A DNA stretch of 6,202 nt from Lachnospiraceae bacterium (GCA_016297945.1 JAEDFR010000123.1:1-6202), one strand, 5' to 3'. Counted from the stretch's first letter, positions 1 to 6,031 are shown. Program-made: numbers and translations. The notes: a model not told the origin generated them from the sequence alone.

Positions 1-78
1 GCTGTGCACAGCACCTTGAAAGAGGTGTAAAAAACAGGAATAAAAGTTCTCTGTTTTGCACAAAAAGAAAAGAATACT
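1..78 (-). other. tnpB-tnpC intergenic stretch of IS66
   Basis: No start codon for tnpC is present on the minus strand here, so that gene must begin further left. The stretch contains a perfect 12-bp palindrome at 1-12 (GCTGTGCACAGC). It also has a weak inverted repeat, 31-37 with 51-57 (AAAACAG/CTGTTTT). On the minus strand this repeat is followed by a short T run, so it resembles a poor intrinsic terminator or attenuator after tnpB. The stem has only two G:C pairs, so a function is doubtful. Confidence 0.35.
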
Positions 79-438
79 TCAGGCCGAATGTCTGGGAATT
101 ACATCGTGGATAATGGGATCAATTGCAAAACCCTGCAACAGTAAACGGAACTGTTCCGGTGTCATGGAACGAAGTTCATCGGAACTGCGGGGCCATGAGA
201 AATGGCCGCTTTCCACACGCTTGTATAGAAGCAGAAAGCCATCACCTTCCCAAAGTAATCCTTTGATCTTCGAGGCAGATCTGCCACAAAAGAGAAAGAG
301 CGTATTTGGGACAAACATGTTCGCGTGACATTTGCGTTCAATGATAGCTGCGAGAGAATCGATGCCGTAGCGTAAGTCAGTGTATCCGCAAACGATGTAG
401 ATTCCGGCAAAGTACTTGGGATCAGCATCTTTAAGCAT
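79..438 (-). CDS. tnpB: IS66 family accessory protein TnpB (IS66 Orf2-like)
   Basis: This 119-residue protein matches the IS66 Orf2/TnpB family over its whole length, and the size is normal for the family. Recognisable blocks are YIVCGYTDLRYGIDSLAAII (residues 14-33), NTLFLFCGRSASKIKGLLWE (about 45-64), GDGFLLLYKR and the WPRSSDELRSMTPEQFRLLL block near the C-terminus. TnpB is required with TnpA and TnpC for IS66 transposition, but its biochemical role is not well defined. The start ATG lies inside the end of tnpA: the shared 8 bases ATGCTTAA hold the tnpB start and the tnpA stop. Translational coupling to tnpA is therefore likely. No truncation or frameshift is seen, so the gene looks intact. 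Confidence 0.95.
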   Translation of the reverse strand: MLKDADPKYFAGIYIVCGYTDLRYGIDSLAAIIERKCHANMFVPNTLFLFCGRSASKIKGLLWEGDGFLLLYKRVESGHFSWPRSSDELRSMTPEQFRLLLQGFAIDPIIHDVIPRHSA

Positions 439-829
439 GGCGCACCGCCTTGATGAGCGTACGAAGAAACTCTTCTGAAATGTCCGGGGTGACTTCTATT
501 GCGACATCATTGATAGTGAGAGTTGCAGTAGCGCGAATTGTACGAATCGCGCAATTCGTTAGAGATGAGTTCTCCGGAGGTGCAGGTGCAAACGGGACTG
601 CAGAGTCAGGAATGGTTACAGGCTCAGGAATGGATAAGGGAACGATATCCGGGAGTACCTGGCTGGCGAGTTCTTCTTTGAGAAGATGCTTCCAGTAGTT
701 GTAGGTATGGATGGAGAAGTTGTTCTGATCACACCACTGTCTGACAGTCAGACCGCTGGCCTTCTGCTCAGAAAATCGAGCAGCCCATTCGTTCAGGTGA
801 AGTTGATGAAGTTTTTCTTTGGTATTCAT
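431..829 (-). CDS. tnpA: IS66 family protein TnpA (Orf1-like, helix-turn-helix)
   Basis: This 132-residue protein has the two-part layout of IS66 Orf1/TnpA. The N-terminal DNA-binding-like block runs about residues 12-50, with WAARFSEQKASGLTVRQWC followed by an aromatic HTYNYWKHLL stretch. A variable proline-rich linker covers about 60-88. The C-terminal block ATLTINDVAIEV...EEFLRTLIKAVRHA is also typical. TnpA is the small accessory protein needed with TnpB and TnpC for transposition, and a DNA-binding role is usually assumed. The start is supported by a strong AGGAGG on the minus strand (840-845), 10 bases before the ATG, and by a promoter-like sequence further upstream. The linker is partly encoded by a 28-bp repeat (531-558) that also occurs at the promoter. 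The gene overlaps tnpB by 8 bp. Confidence 0.93.
   Translation of the reverse strand: MNTKEKLHQLHLNEWAARFSEQKASGLTVRQWCDQNNFSIHTYNYWKHLLKEELASQVLPDIVPLSIPEPVTIPDSAVPFAPAPPENSSLTNCAIRTIRATATLTINDVAIEVTPDISEEFLRTLIKAVRHA
531..558. repeat. Intragenic copy of a 28-bp operator-like repeat in tnpA
   Basis: This 28-bp stretch is identical at 22 of 28 positions to 865-892 in the tnpA promoter, by direct comparison. Both copies start GCGCGAAT and end GCAATTCG on the plus strand. This copy also carries its own inverted repeat, CGAATTG at 534-540 with CAATTCG at 552-558. It encodes the CAIRTIRA part of the TnpA linker. It could be a second protein-binding site or a chance product of coding constraints; the sequence alone cannot decide. 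Confidence 0.5.
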
Positions 830-858
830 GAAAGATACCTCCTATATGTAGTGTAGAC

Positions 859-888
859 TGTATAGCGCGAATCGCGCGATTTGTGCAA
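859..888 (-). promoter_or_regulatory. Candidate sigma-A promoter for tnpA with palindrome in the spacer
   Basis: On the minus strand a -35-like TTGCAC (883-888) and a -10-like TATACA (859-864) are separated by 18 bp. They sit a short distance upstream of the tnpA ribosome binding site. The spacer holds a perfect 12-bp palindrome, AATCGCGCGATT (870-881), inside an overlapping longer dyad. A protein bound there would block RNA polymerase, so autoregulation by an IS-encoded protein is a reasonable inference. Neither promoter activity nor binding is shown by sequence alone. Confidence 0.5.
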
Positions 889-892
889 TTCG
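865..892. repeat. Promoter-proximal copy of the 28-bp operator-like repeat
   Basis: This is the partner of the repeat at 531-558 (22 of 28 identical, same orientation). It covers the spacer and -35 region of the candidate tnpA promoter. It includes the palindrome AATCGCGCGATT at 870-881 and the overlapping dyad CGCGA-A-TCGCG at 866-876. Confidence 0.55.
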
Positions 893-964
893 GGTTATAT
901 GTTTCAGGAGATATTTTCTCAAAGATATGATACTATGATAAGGTACTTGTGGTTGAGGACTTAC

Positions 965-1196
965 TGAGGAACGCTACCATCACAAGAGAGCCCTTGCCAT
1001 TTCAGCACAGTTACCGGTCAAAGAGTGGCCATCTGTTTTTAAGGATGCAACGATTGCAGATGCGGTACTGGATCGTATCGTACGCAACGCATACCGTTTT
1101 GATTTAAAAGGACCTTCTCGCAGACAGACAGTTGAGCATATGCCGGCTGACGCCGGTGGTGACAAATCATCACAAAGCGAGTATACTGACAACTAG
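965..1196 (+). pseudogene. istB: IS21-family helper ATPase IstB, C-terminal fragment split by IS66
   Basis: Reading codons from 966 gives 76 residues starting EERYHHKRALAISAQLPVKEW, then DATIADAVLDRIVRNAYRFDLKG, and stopping at TAG 1194-1196. This matches the end of IstB-like ATPases (usual pattern ERY.R.STI..SQLP...W, then D.T.ADAILDR....A.RI.LKG). IstB is the AAA+ helper that regulates the IstA transposase and target capture. Only about the last third of a usual 250-residue protein is present, without Walker A or B motifs. In this frame a TGA lies at 954-956, and the codons from 957 to 965 would come mostly from IS66, so no functional start exists here. The 5' part may survive on the far side of IS66. 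The homology call is strong; the split by IS66 is an inference. Confidence 0.82.
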
Positions 1197-1203
1197 ATGT
1201 TAT

Positions 1204-1312
1204 CTTGTCTACTTGGTACAGGTATCCTGTCCGGATGTTATAAGAACTTACGTCCGAATAATACAGGAACTAACGTCCGTATGTTACAAGATGCTTGTAC
1301 CAAATAGACAAG
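1204..1312. repeat. 17-bp inverted repeat bracketing the IS21 end region
   Basis: CTTGTCTACTTGGTACA at 1204-1220 is matched by TGTACCAAATAGACAAG at 1296-1312, which is its reverse complement with one mismatch (16 of 17). The arms are 75 bp apart, too far for an ordinary terminator. The left arm starts 7 bases after the istB stop. The likeliest reading is repeated transposase-binding sequence within the IS21 right end. The match runs 2 bp past the proposed terminus at 1310, so the true end could differ slightly. Confidence 0.6.
1229..1297. repeat. Three tandem 23-bp direct repeats in the IS21 end
   Basis: Units begin with GTCCG at 1229, 1252 and 1275, exactly 23 bp apart. Unit 1 agrees with unit 2 at 17 of 23 positions and with unit 3 at 16 of 23. 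The shared pattern is GTCCG, then an A/T-rich core with (T/A)ATAC or TTACAAG, then AAC.AAC or similar. A weaker related stretch (GTC...TACAGG.A) lies just before, from 1207. A period of about two helical turns suits cooperative binding of a transposase. Confidence 0.65.
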
Positions 1313-1820
1313 AATAATCATATATGTACATGCATATAACGGGTGCTATATGCATGAATATTTTGATGCAAATGATTACACAAAAGTTTTGTTCCGCAAA
1401 AAGTATTATGATCAAGTTGAAGGAATAGTCGGGAAGCAAGAAAACTTGATTGGCTTACACATTAGAAGAACTGATCATGAGGTGGCAATTAGTAGTAGCC
1501 CCACCAAAGCGTTCGAGAAAATAATTAGTACGCTGCTAAAAGAAAATGGGAATATATACTTTTTCTTGGCAACAGATGACCTTAAGGAGCAGGAGTATTT
1601 GCTGAATCAGTATCCTAAGAACATTATTGTTCAGCAGAATAAAGTATGGGGAAGACGAAGCAAAGAATCAATGGAAAGCGGAATAGTAGATTTTTTGTGT
1701 TTATCGAAATGCTCTTGCATTTATGGATCCCACACAAGTGTATTTTCTCATATGGCTGCAGAGATTGGAAAGATAGAACTGTATATTGTAAGAAACAGCG
1801 AATCAAAAGATCGTCAGTAA
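1311..1820 (+). pseudogene. 5'-truncated fucosyltransferase-like glycosyltransferase
   Basis: The frame is open from 1308, with TAG at 1305-1307, through to TAA at 1820. The first ATG is at 1350 and gives 156 residues. Numbering from that ATG, IGLHIRRTD (34-42) matches the HxRRTD donor-binding motif of the alpha-1,2/alpha-1,6/O-fucosyltransferase superfamily. FFLATDD (71-77) and VDFLCLSKCSCIYGSHTSVFS (113-133) match the C-terminal half of the same GT-B fold. Complete relatives are about twice as long, so the N-terminal acceptor domain is missing. Residues encoded before the ATG (YVHAYNGCY) read on smoothly, which supports a gene interrupted by the IS21 end rather than a short native gene. No ribosome binding site precedes 1350, and a hairpin covers that ATG. 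The intact protein probably transferred a sugar, possibly fucose, onto a surface glycan; the donor sugar is not certain. The stop is 33 bp before the next gene's start. Confidence 0.72.
1329..1356. repeat. Hairpin with 10-bp perfect stem over the first ATG of the truncated gene
   Basis: CATGCATATA at 1329-1338 is the exact reverse complement of TATATGCATG at 1347-1356, with an 8-base loop (1339-1346). The right arm contains the ATG at 1350, so in RNA the stem would hide that start. No T run follows, so it is not a standard terminator. It is AT-rich and could be fortuitous. Confidence 0.45.
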
Positions 1821-1853
1821 ATGATGTTTCTGAAAATTTTTGGAGAAATTGTT

Positions 1854-3278
1854 ATGACATTGAATTCGTTCTATTTTATATTTTTTTTCTTAATTGTAGT
1901 AATGCTATATTTTATAATCCCTATAAAAATGAGAAAAAGCTGGTTACTCTTAACAAGTTATATTTTTTGCTTGACTTATAATAGCGACTCTTTAATTGCT
2001 TTGATATATTCAACTATTGTGAGTTATTTATTTGGAATTATCCTGAACAGATTACATGCCTGCCGGAGAAAAGCTGGAGAGATAATTTGTCTATGGGGAG
2101 GAATTTTTTTTTGTATACTTCCGTGGATGATGGAAAGGGTAAGTCAATATAGCCTATTTGTTCTTGTTGGAACTTCTTTTTATGTTTTACAGGAAATTGC
2201 ATATTTGATAGATATCTATCGAGGGAAGAGCAGTGCAGAAAAGAATCCGATAAATTATGCATTATTCATTGCATTTTTCCCGAAGTTGGTATCTGGTCCC
2301 ATTGAAAGAAGCGACAACTTGTTAAGGCAGATGAATAATGAACATAACGTAATCTTCGATTATAATAGAGTGAAGGAAGGCTTCTTATTGATAATCTGGG
2401 GATATTTTGAGAAAAGTGTTATTGCAGATAGTCTTTCATTTTGTGTTAATAGCATTTATGGAGATTGGGAATCTTATTCAGGTGCGGCACTCGTGTTGGC
2501 AACAGTAGTCTTTGCTTTTCAATTATATGCAGACTTTGCAGGTTATACAAATATTGCAATCGGAGCCGCCCAGGTACTGGGATTTGGATTGCAGGACAAT
2601 TTTAGACAACCTTACTTGGCTTGTAATATTAAAGATTTCTGGCGGAGATGGCACATTAGTTTGTCTATTTGGCTTCGTGATTATATATATATACCTTTAG
2701 GTGGAAATCGAAAGGGAATAATTCGTCAGTATGTTAACTTAATGATTACATTTTTGATTAGTGGCTTGTGGCATGGAGCAGGATGGAACTTCCTTGCGTG
2801 GGGATTGCTTCATGGCGCTTTTCATGTCATAGAAAAGTGTTGGCATAATGTTAAAAAGAAATTAGAAGTGGTAGCAGACTTGCCTAATAGAAGTATTATG
2901 CTTGATATCGTGAGAAGAATCAGTGTTTTTGTATTAGTAGATATAGCGTGGATTTTTTTTAGAGCAAGTGGTTTAAAGTCTGCGATTGGTATATTAAATA
3001 AATGTTTTTTTGAGATCTCAATAGATAATTTTGCAAGAGATATTTTCTTCTCACTTAACTTAAGCGTGGGTGAAATTTTTGTGGGTATTTTATTAATTAT
3101 GCTTCTTTTTGCTACTGATATATTACGCGAGAGAAATATTCGTATTAGTGCATTTTTAGCTAGGAAGCCTGCCGTTTTGCGTTGGTTCTGCTATATTATG
3201 ATACTATTAATATTGACAATTGTGGAAATGCGGCGATGCGGAATAGCAGCATCAAATTTCATTTATATGCAATTCTGA
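1854..3278 (+). CDS. MBOAT family membrane O-acyltransferase (AlgI/DltB-like)
   Basis: This is a polytopic membrane protein of 474 residues, typical for AlgI-type MBOATs. Such enzymes pass an acyl group, usually acetyl, across the membrane to an extracytoplasmic glycan with help from an SGNH partner. The start chosen is ATG 1854, which has GGAGA at 1842-1846 and gives MTLNSFYFIFFF, the usual family N-terminus. An upstream in-frame ATG at 1821 has no ribosome binding site. From ATG 1854, landmarks are FFPKLVSGPIERSD (about 141-154), YADFAGYTNIAIG (225-237), DFWRRWHISLSIW (261-273) with conserved His267, YIPLGG, and SGLWHGAGWNF (303-313) with the catalytic-type His307. The C-terminus FIYMQF matches the FIYFQF ending common in the family. 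The next gene follows after 13 bp and encodes the expected SGNH partner. The acyl group and polymer cannot be told from sequence; no carrier-protein gene is visible here, which favours acetyl transfer over D-alanylation. Confidence 0.95.
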   Translation: MTLNSFYFIFFFLIVVMLYFIIPIKMRKSWLLLTSYIFCLTYNSDSLIALIYSTIVSYLFGIILNRLHACRRKAGEIICLWGGIFFCILPWMMERVSQYSLFVLVGTSFYVLQEIAYLIDIYRGKSSAEKNPINYALFIAFFPKLVSGPIERSDNLLRQMNNEHNVIFDYNRVKEGFLLIIWGYFEKSVIADSLSFCVNSIYGDWESYSGAALVLATVVFAFQLYADFAGYTNIAIGAAQVLGFGLQDNFRQPYLACNIKDFWRRWHISLSIWLRDYIYIPLGGNRKGIIRQYVNLMITFLISGLWHGAGWNFLAWGLLHGAFHVIEKCWHNVKKKLEVVADLPNRSIMLDIVRRISVFVLVDIAWIFFRASGLKSAIGILNKCFFEISIDNFARDIFFSLNLSVGEIFVGILLIMLLFATDILRERNIRISAFLARKPAVLRWFCYIMILLILTIVEMRRCGIAASNFIYMQF

Positions 3279-3291
3279 CGAGGAAAATGTA

Positions 3292-4227
3292 ATGAAAAAA
3301 TTTATTGCTAAGCTGTCTATTTTAGGTGGATTATATTTGGGCATGGTATGCTTATTTTTAGTAATGTCGGCACAGGAAAATTGGAGTACACCCATAGAAG
3401 TACTTACTAAAAGTGAAGAATTTGCATATGGAAATTTTGGAGCAAGAGAAATTGTACCTTATATTGAACGAGTTCAGGAAAAAAATGATTATACAAAGTT
3501 AGTGATTGGAGACAGCGTATGCAATCAGATATTTAACAGATATTACGAACAGAATGATATATATTGTATTTGTGGTTCTAATCAGGCAATATCATTAGCA
3601 GGGCAATATATTTTGGCTGAAGAGTTTGTTCAAAACCACGAAGAAGTTACAGATATTTATTTAGTTATTATTATGGACAGCTTAACAACTGATTTTGGTG
3701 CGCAGCTTGGTTATCAGTATGCAGTGATGCCGTTTGTAGAGACGGACACCATAGATAATCTGGATGCTGATACAAGGAGAGAAATGTATGATATGTATGG
3801 TTGGTTTTTTTGCCAAAAACCAATTGTAGAACTAATTGATAAGTCGCCTTTAAACACAAAATTATATTTAAATTTCATGTATAAAAAAGAAAAGGTTTTT
3901 CCACATAAAAGAGAGGGGCTTATTTCGGGAGTGGCATATAGGCATTTGGAAAAGATGCATTCTCTTTGCGAGGAAAAAGGAATTAATCTTCATTTGACAC
4001 CGGGACCACATGCGGATTTGAAAGAACAGCATAAAATGGAAGAGGTGATGAGGAGGGAATTGGCGGCAAATGGAGATCCATTGGGGATGAAAGCATATTT
4101 TGATAGCATTACTTATTATCCGGAAGAGTTGTTTCGAGACAGGGTACATTTTGACGAAAAGAAATTATCAGATGATTTTTTTAAAGAGTTGGCAAAGAGT
4201 ATTTTACCAGAAATAGAAGTTGAATAG
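3292..4227 (+). CDS. Membrane-anchored SGNH/GDSL-like acyltransferase partner
   Basis: This 311-residue protein has one N-terminal hydrophobic segment (about residues 8-26) after MKKFIAK. That fits a signal anchor with the rest outside the membrane. VIGDSVCNQIF (71-81) holds a GDS motif with candidate nucleophile Ser75, and GSNQAIS (95-101) holds an Asn like the block III Asn of SGNH enzymes. FRDRVHFDE (281-289) holds the Asp283-x-x-His286 pair. All three parts of an SGNH active site are thus visible. Proteins of this type (AlgJ, AlgX, DltD, PatB) work with an MBOAT to place the acyl group on the glycan; the gene's position 13 bp after the MBOAT gene supports that role. A GAGGA ribosome binding site at 3280-3284 supports the start. 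It is shorter than AlgJ/AlgX and lacks any carbohydrate-binding extension. It could instead act as an esterase. The exact subfamily is not recognised. Confidence 0.8.
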   Translation: MKKFIAKLSILGGLYLGMVCLFLVMSAQENWSTPIEVLTKSEEFAYGNFGAREIVPYIERVQEKNDYTKLVIGDSVCNQIFNRYYEQNDIYCICGSNQAISLAGQYILAEEFVQNHEEVTDIYLVIIMDSLTTDFGAQLGYQYAVMPFVETDTIDNLDADTRREMYDMYGWFFCQKPIVELIDKSPLNTKLYLNFMYKKEKVFPHKREGLISGVAYRHLEKMHSLCEEKGINLHLTPGPHADLKEQHKMEEVMRRELAANGDPLGMKAYFDSITYYPEELFRDRVHFDEKKLSDDFFKELAKSILPEIEVE

Positions 4228-4246
4228 AAGATGAGGAACAAAAGAT

Positions 4247-5947
4247 ATGATTGAAGTTTTGATAAGTTGGTTCGTTATTTTTGCTGCATCATTGCTATTT
4301 GGATATTGTGCAATCCTTTTTATTTACAAGGAAGAAGAAAAATGGCTATTAAGTCTGGATGTATGTATTATGTGTGGATTGATGATACTAAATGTATATG
4401 CAGAAATTTTCAGCCTTTTTTACAAGGTTGGAATTATGGCCTGCTTTATATTATTCATTTTGGGATTGATGCTCTTAATCATTTTATGTTTGAAAGAACG
4501 AAGTCAGCTACAACGATTATACAAAACGGTAGTAGGAAACCTGTCGGGGATATCATGCATACTGTATATTTTAGGTGGATTATGCATTTTGGTGACGTTA
4601 CTATGGACAGTTTTAGCACCGCAACATTATGATACGGCGCTGTATCATGCGCAAGCTGTCAGATGGATTGAGGAATATGGTGTTGTCCCCGGACTTGGTA
4701 ATTTACATAACCGCTTTGCATATAATAGTGCTTTTATGCCATTGCAAGCGTTATTTAGCTTGAGATGGTTATTTGACCAGTCTTTACATACATTGAATGG
4801 ATTTTTGAGTTGCTTCTTGTTGATATATGCAATAGCAACGAATAATTTAATTAAAAGGAAAAAGCTCTTACTTTCAGATTTTTTTAAGCTGGCGATGATT
4901 GTTTATATATGCATAAATCGAAAATATATATCTTCATTATCTTCAGATATACTCGCTATGTTACTGGTGATTTATATTTTTGCAAAATGGAGCGAATTGC
5001 TGGAGAAGCATGTGAAAAGTGATTTGCCATATGCTTTTTATTGTATGATGGCTATGTGGGCGGCAACAGTAAAACTTTCAACAGCAACAGGTGTTCTGCT
5101 GGCTATTTATCCAATAATGTTGATGATTAAGAGAAAAGAGTATAAAAGGATAATAGTGCATCTGGGAGTGGGAGGCGGAATAGCAATTCCTTGGCTTATA
5201 AGAAATGTTATTATCTCAGGATATTTATTATATCCGTATTCTAAGTTGGATTTATTTAATGTTGATTGGAAAATGCTTCCTTCTGTATTAGATTTTGATA
5301 AAATGGAAATTGTAGTGTGGGGAAGAAATGTGAAAGATGTCAATCTGTATCAGCAGTATATATCTGAATGGATTGGGGGATGGTATAGAGAACAATCTTG
5401 GTTTGAACAAGTATTAATTATTTTGGGTTTTACGTCGGCAATATTTTTATTAGGGATGTGTATATATAAAATATGTCAAAAAAAATATGCAGACATTTTA
5501 TTATGGTTAGTGGCATTAATTGGCTTGGGAGCATGGTTTTTTTCTGCACCGCTTTTGCGATATGGGTCAGCCTATTTATTATTGCCGATGTGTATTGTGT
5601 TAGCACAAATAGTTGAGAAAAAGGCGGCTATAGGTAGAGTTATATGCTTCCTGACCCTTATCCCTATGCTTTGTATATACTGTTCACAAATTACGTATTT
5701 TTGTCAGGTGTCAGTTGTGAAACAGGAGGACTATAGAGAATATGCGAGCAAAGAATTCTTATTAGGTGAAACAAAACTCTGGATTCCTCAGGAAGGAGAT
5801 CAAATAGGTTATAATGTATTTCCGAGTACACCATATGAAAATATTTTAGGCATTATTGAATTGCGTGGTGAAAATGTATGCGACGGATTTAGAGTAAAGG
5901 AAGAGAGTCGTGAAATGAGAATAAATACTTATGGAGATGAATGGTAA
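4247..5947 (+). CDS. Polytopic membrane protein, GT-C-like (LIC_10190-type) glycosyltransferase candidate
   Basis: This 566-residue protein has many hydrophobic segments (for example about 4-26, 36-56, 63-82, 102-124, 183-197, 214-224, 234-246, 263-292, 302-327, 387-408, 416-434, 440-456, 464-483) and a soluble C-terminal tail from about 490. The first large extracytoplasmic loop carries QHYDTALYHAQAVRWIEEYG (126-145) and then VVPGLGNLHNRFAYNSAF (146-163). That pattern resembles the LIC_10190-type family of large membrane proteins in polysaccharide loci. An acidic residue in that loop is also typical of GT-C enzymes, which use polyprenyl-phosphate sugars, so transfer of a sugar on the outer face is likely but unproven. 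NVIISGYLLYP (320-330) and APLLRYG (434-440) are further family-like blocks. It starts 19 bp after the SGNH gene with GAGGA at 4233-4237, so it is in the same operon. A Wzy-type polymerase is a weaker alternative. Confidence 0.72.
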   Translation: MIEVLISWFVIFAASLLFGYCAILFIYKEEEKWLLSLDVCIMCGLMILNVYAEIFSLFYKVGIMACFILFILGLMLLIILCLKERSQLQRLYKTVVGNLSGISCILYILGGLCILVTLLWTVLAPQHYDTALYHAQAVRWIEEYGVVPGLGNLHNRFAYNSAFMPLQALFSLRWLFDQSLHTLNGFLSCFLLIYAIATNNLIKRKKLLLSDFFKLAMIVYICINRKYISSLSSDILAMLLVIYIFAKWSELLEKHVKSDLPYAFYCMMAMWAATVKLSTATGVLLAIYPIMLMIKRKEYKRIIVHLGVGGGIAIPWLIRNVIISGYLLYPYSKLDLFNVDWKMLPSVLDFDKMEIVVWGRNVKDVNLYQQYISEWIGGWYREQSWFEQVLIILGFTSAIFLLGMCIYKICQKKYADILLWLVALIGLGAWFFSAPLLRYGSAYLLLPMCIVLAQIVEKKAAIGRVICFLTLIPMLCIYCSQITYFCQVSVVKQEDYREYASKEFLLGETKLWIPQEGDQIGYNVFPSTPYENILGIIELRGENVCDGFRVKEESREMRINTYGDEW

Positions 5948-5950
5948 AAC

Positions 5951-6031
5951 ATGATAGTAAAGTTAAGAAATTTGATTTATTTATGGTACAGACTGTATGA
6001 TACAAAAGGTTGTAGGAGAGTGTGGCAATGA
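5951..6031 (+). CDS. Possible 26-residue basic peptide coupled to the next gene
   Basis: An ATG three bases after the previous stop opens a frame encoding 26 residues, rich in Arg, Lys, Tyr and Trp (MIVKLRNLIYLWYRLYDTKG...). Its TGA stop overlaps the next gene's start as ATGA at 6028-6031. Such overlaps often mark translational coupling. Against it, the nearest GGAG (5933-5936) is 14 bases from the ATG, and the peptide matches no family I know. It could be a coupling leader, a decayed gene end or chance. Confidence 0.25.
   Translation: MIVKLRNLIYLWYRLYDTKGCRRVWQ

Larger units (their letters stand above)
1..964 (-). mobile_element. IS66-family insertion sequence, partial (tnpA-side end)
   Basis: The tnpA-tnpB order with overlapping genes is the hallmark of IS66-type elements, where a third gene, tnpC, carries the DDE transposase. 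tnpC would lie past the left edge, so the element is incomplete here only because the window ends. The right boundary is placed at 964. Read on the minus strand, the sequence there begins GTAAG, like the GTAAGCG start usual for IS66 ends, and immediately outside it the istB reading frame begins. IS66 elements usually duplicate 8 bp of target, which would make 965-972 (TGAGGAAC) the expected duplication. The family call is firm. The exact end is an inference from the motif and the frame change, since the other end cannot be seen. Confidence 0.85.
965..1310 (+). mobile_element. Remnant of an IS21-family element (istB 3' end plus right terminus)
   Basis: The segment starts where IS66 ends and holds the C-terminal part of istB, then about 114 bp of non-coding repeats. 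IS21-family elements are known for several repeated transposase-binding sequences inside their ends and for terminal TG...CA. Here the proposed terminus is TAGACA at 1305-1310, which reads TGTCTATTTGG inward from the minus strand. The rest of the element (istA and the istB 5' part) would lie left of IS66, outside the window. The terminus position is inferred from the repeats and from the downstream reading frame being open from that point. Confidence 0.7.

Noticed and set aside
56..698. Plus-strand open frames opposite tnpA and tnpB
   Set aside because: They are reverse-strand shadows of clear IS66 genes and their translations resemble no protein family.
1229..1297. Regularly spaced short repeats that could suggest a CRISPR array
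   Set aside because: The three 23-bp units abut directly, with no unique spacers, and are only about 70% alike. They lie beside istB, which fits an IS21 end.
1204..1312. Long inverted repeat as a transcription terminator
   Set aside because: The loop is 75 bases and no T run follows the right arm; a transposon end explains it better.
980..1317. Open frames at 980-1192 (minus) and 1132-1317 (plus) over the istB fragment and IS21 end
   Set aside because: The first opposes a recognisable IstB frame. The second runs through non-coding repeats and has no protein-like features.
1821..1853. Upstream ATG at 1821 as the MBOAT start
   Set aside because: It directly abuts the previous stop with no ribosome binding site. 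ATG 1854 has GGAGA at 7 bases and gives the usual family N-terminus.
1854..4227. dlt operon (D-alanylation of teichoic acid) for the MBOAT-SGNH pair
   Set aside because: No dltA or dltC homologue is next to the pair, and the neighbours are glycosyltransferase-like. A general polysaccharide O-acylation pair fits better.
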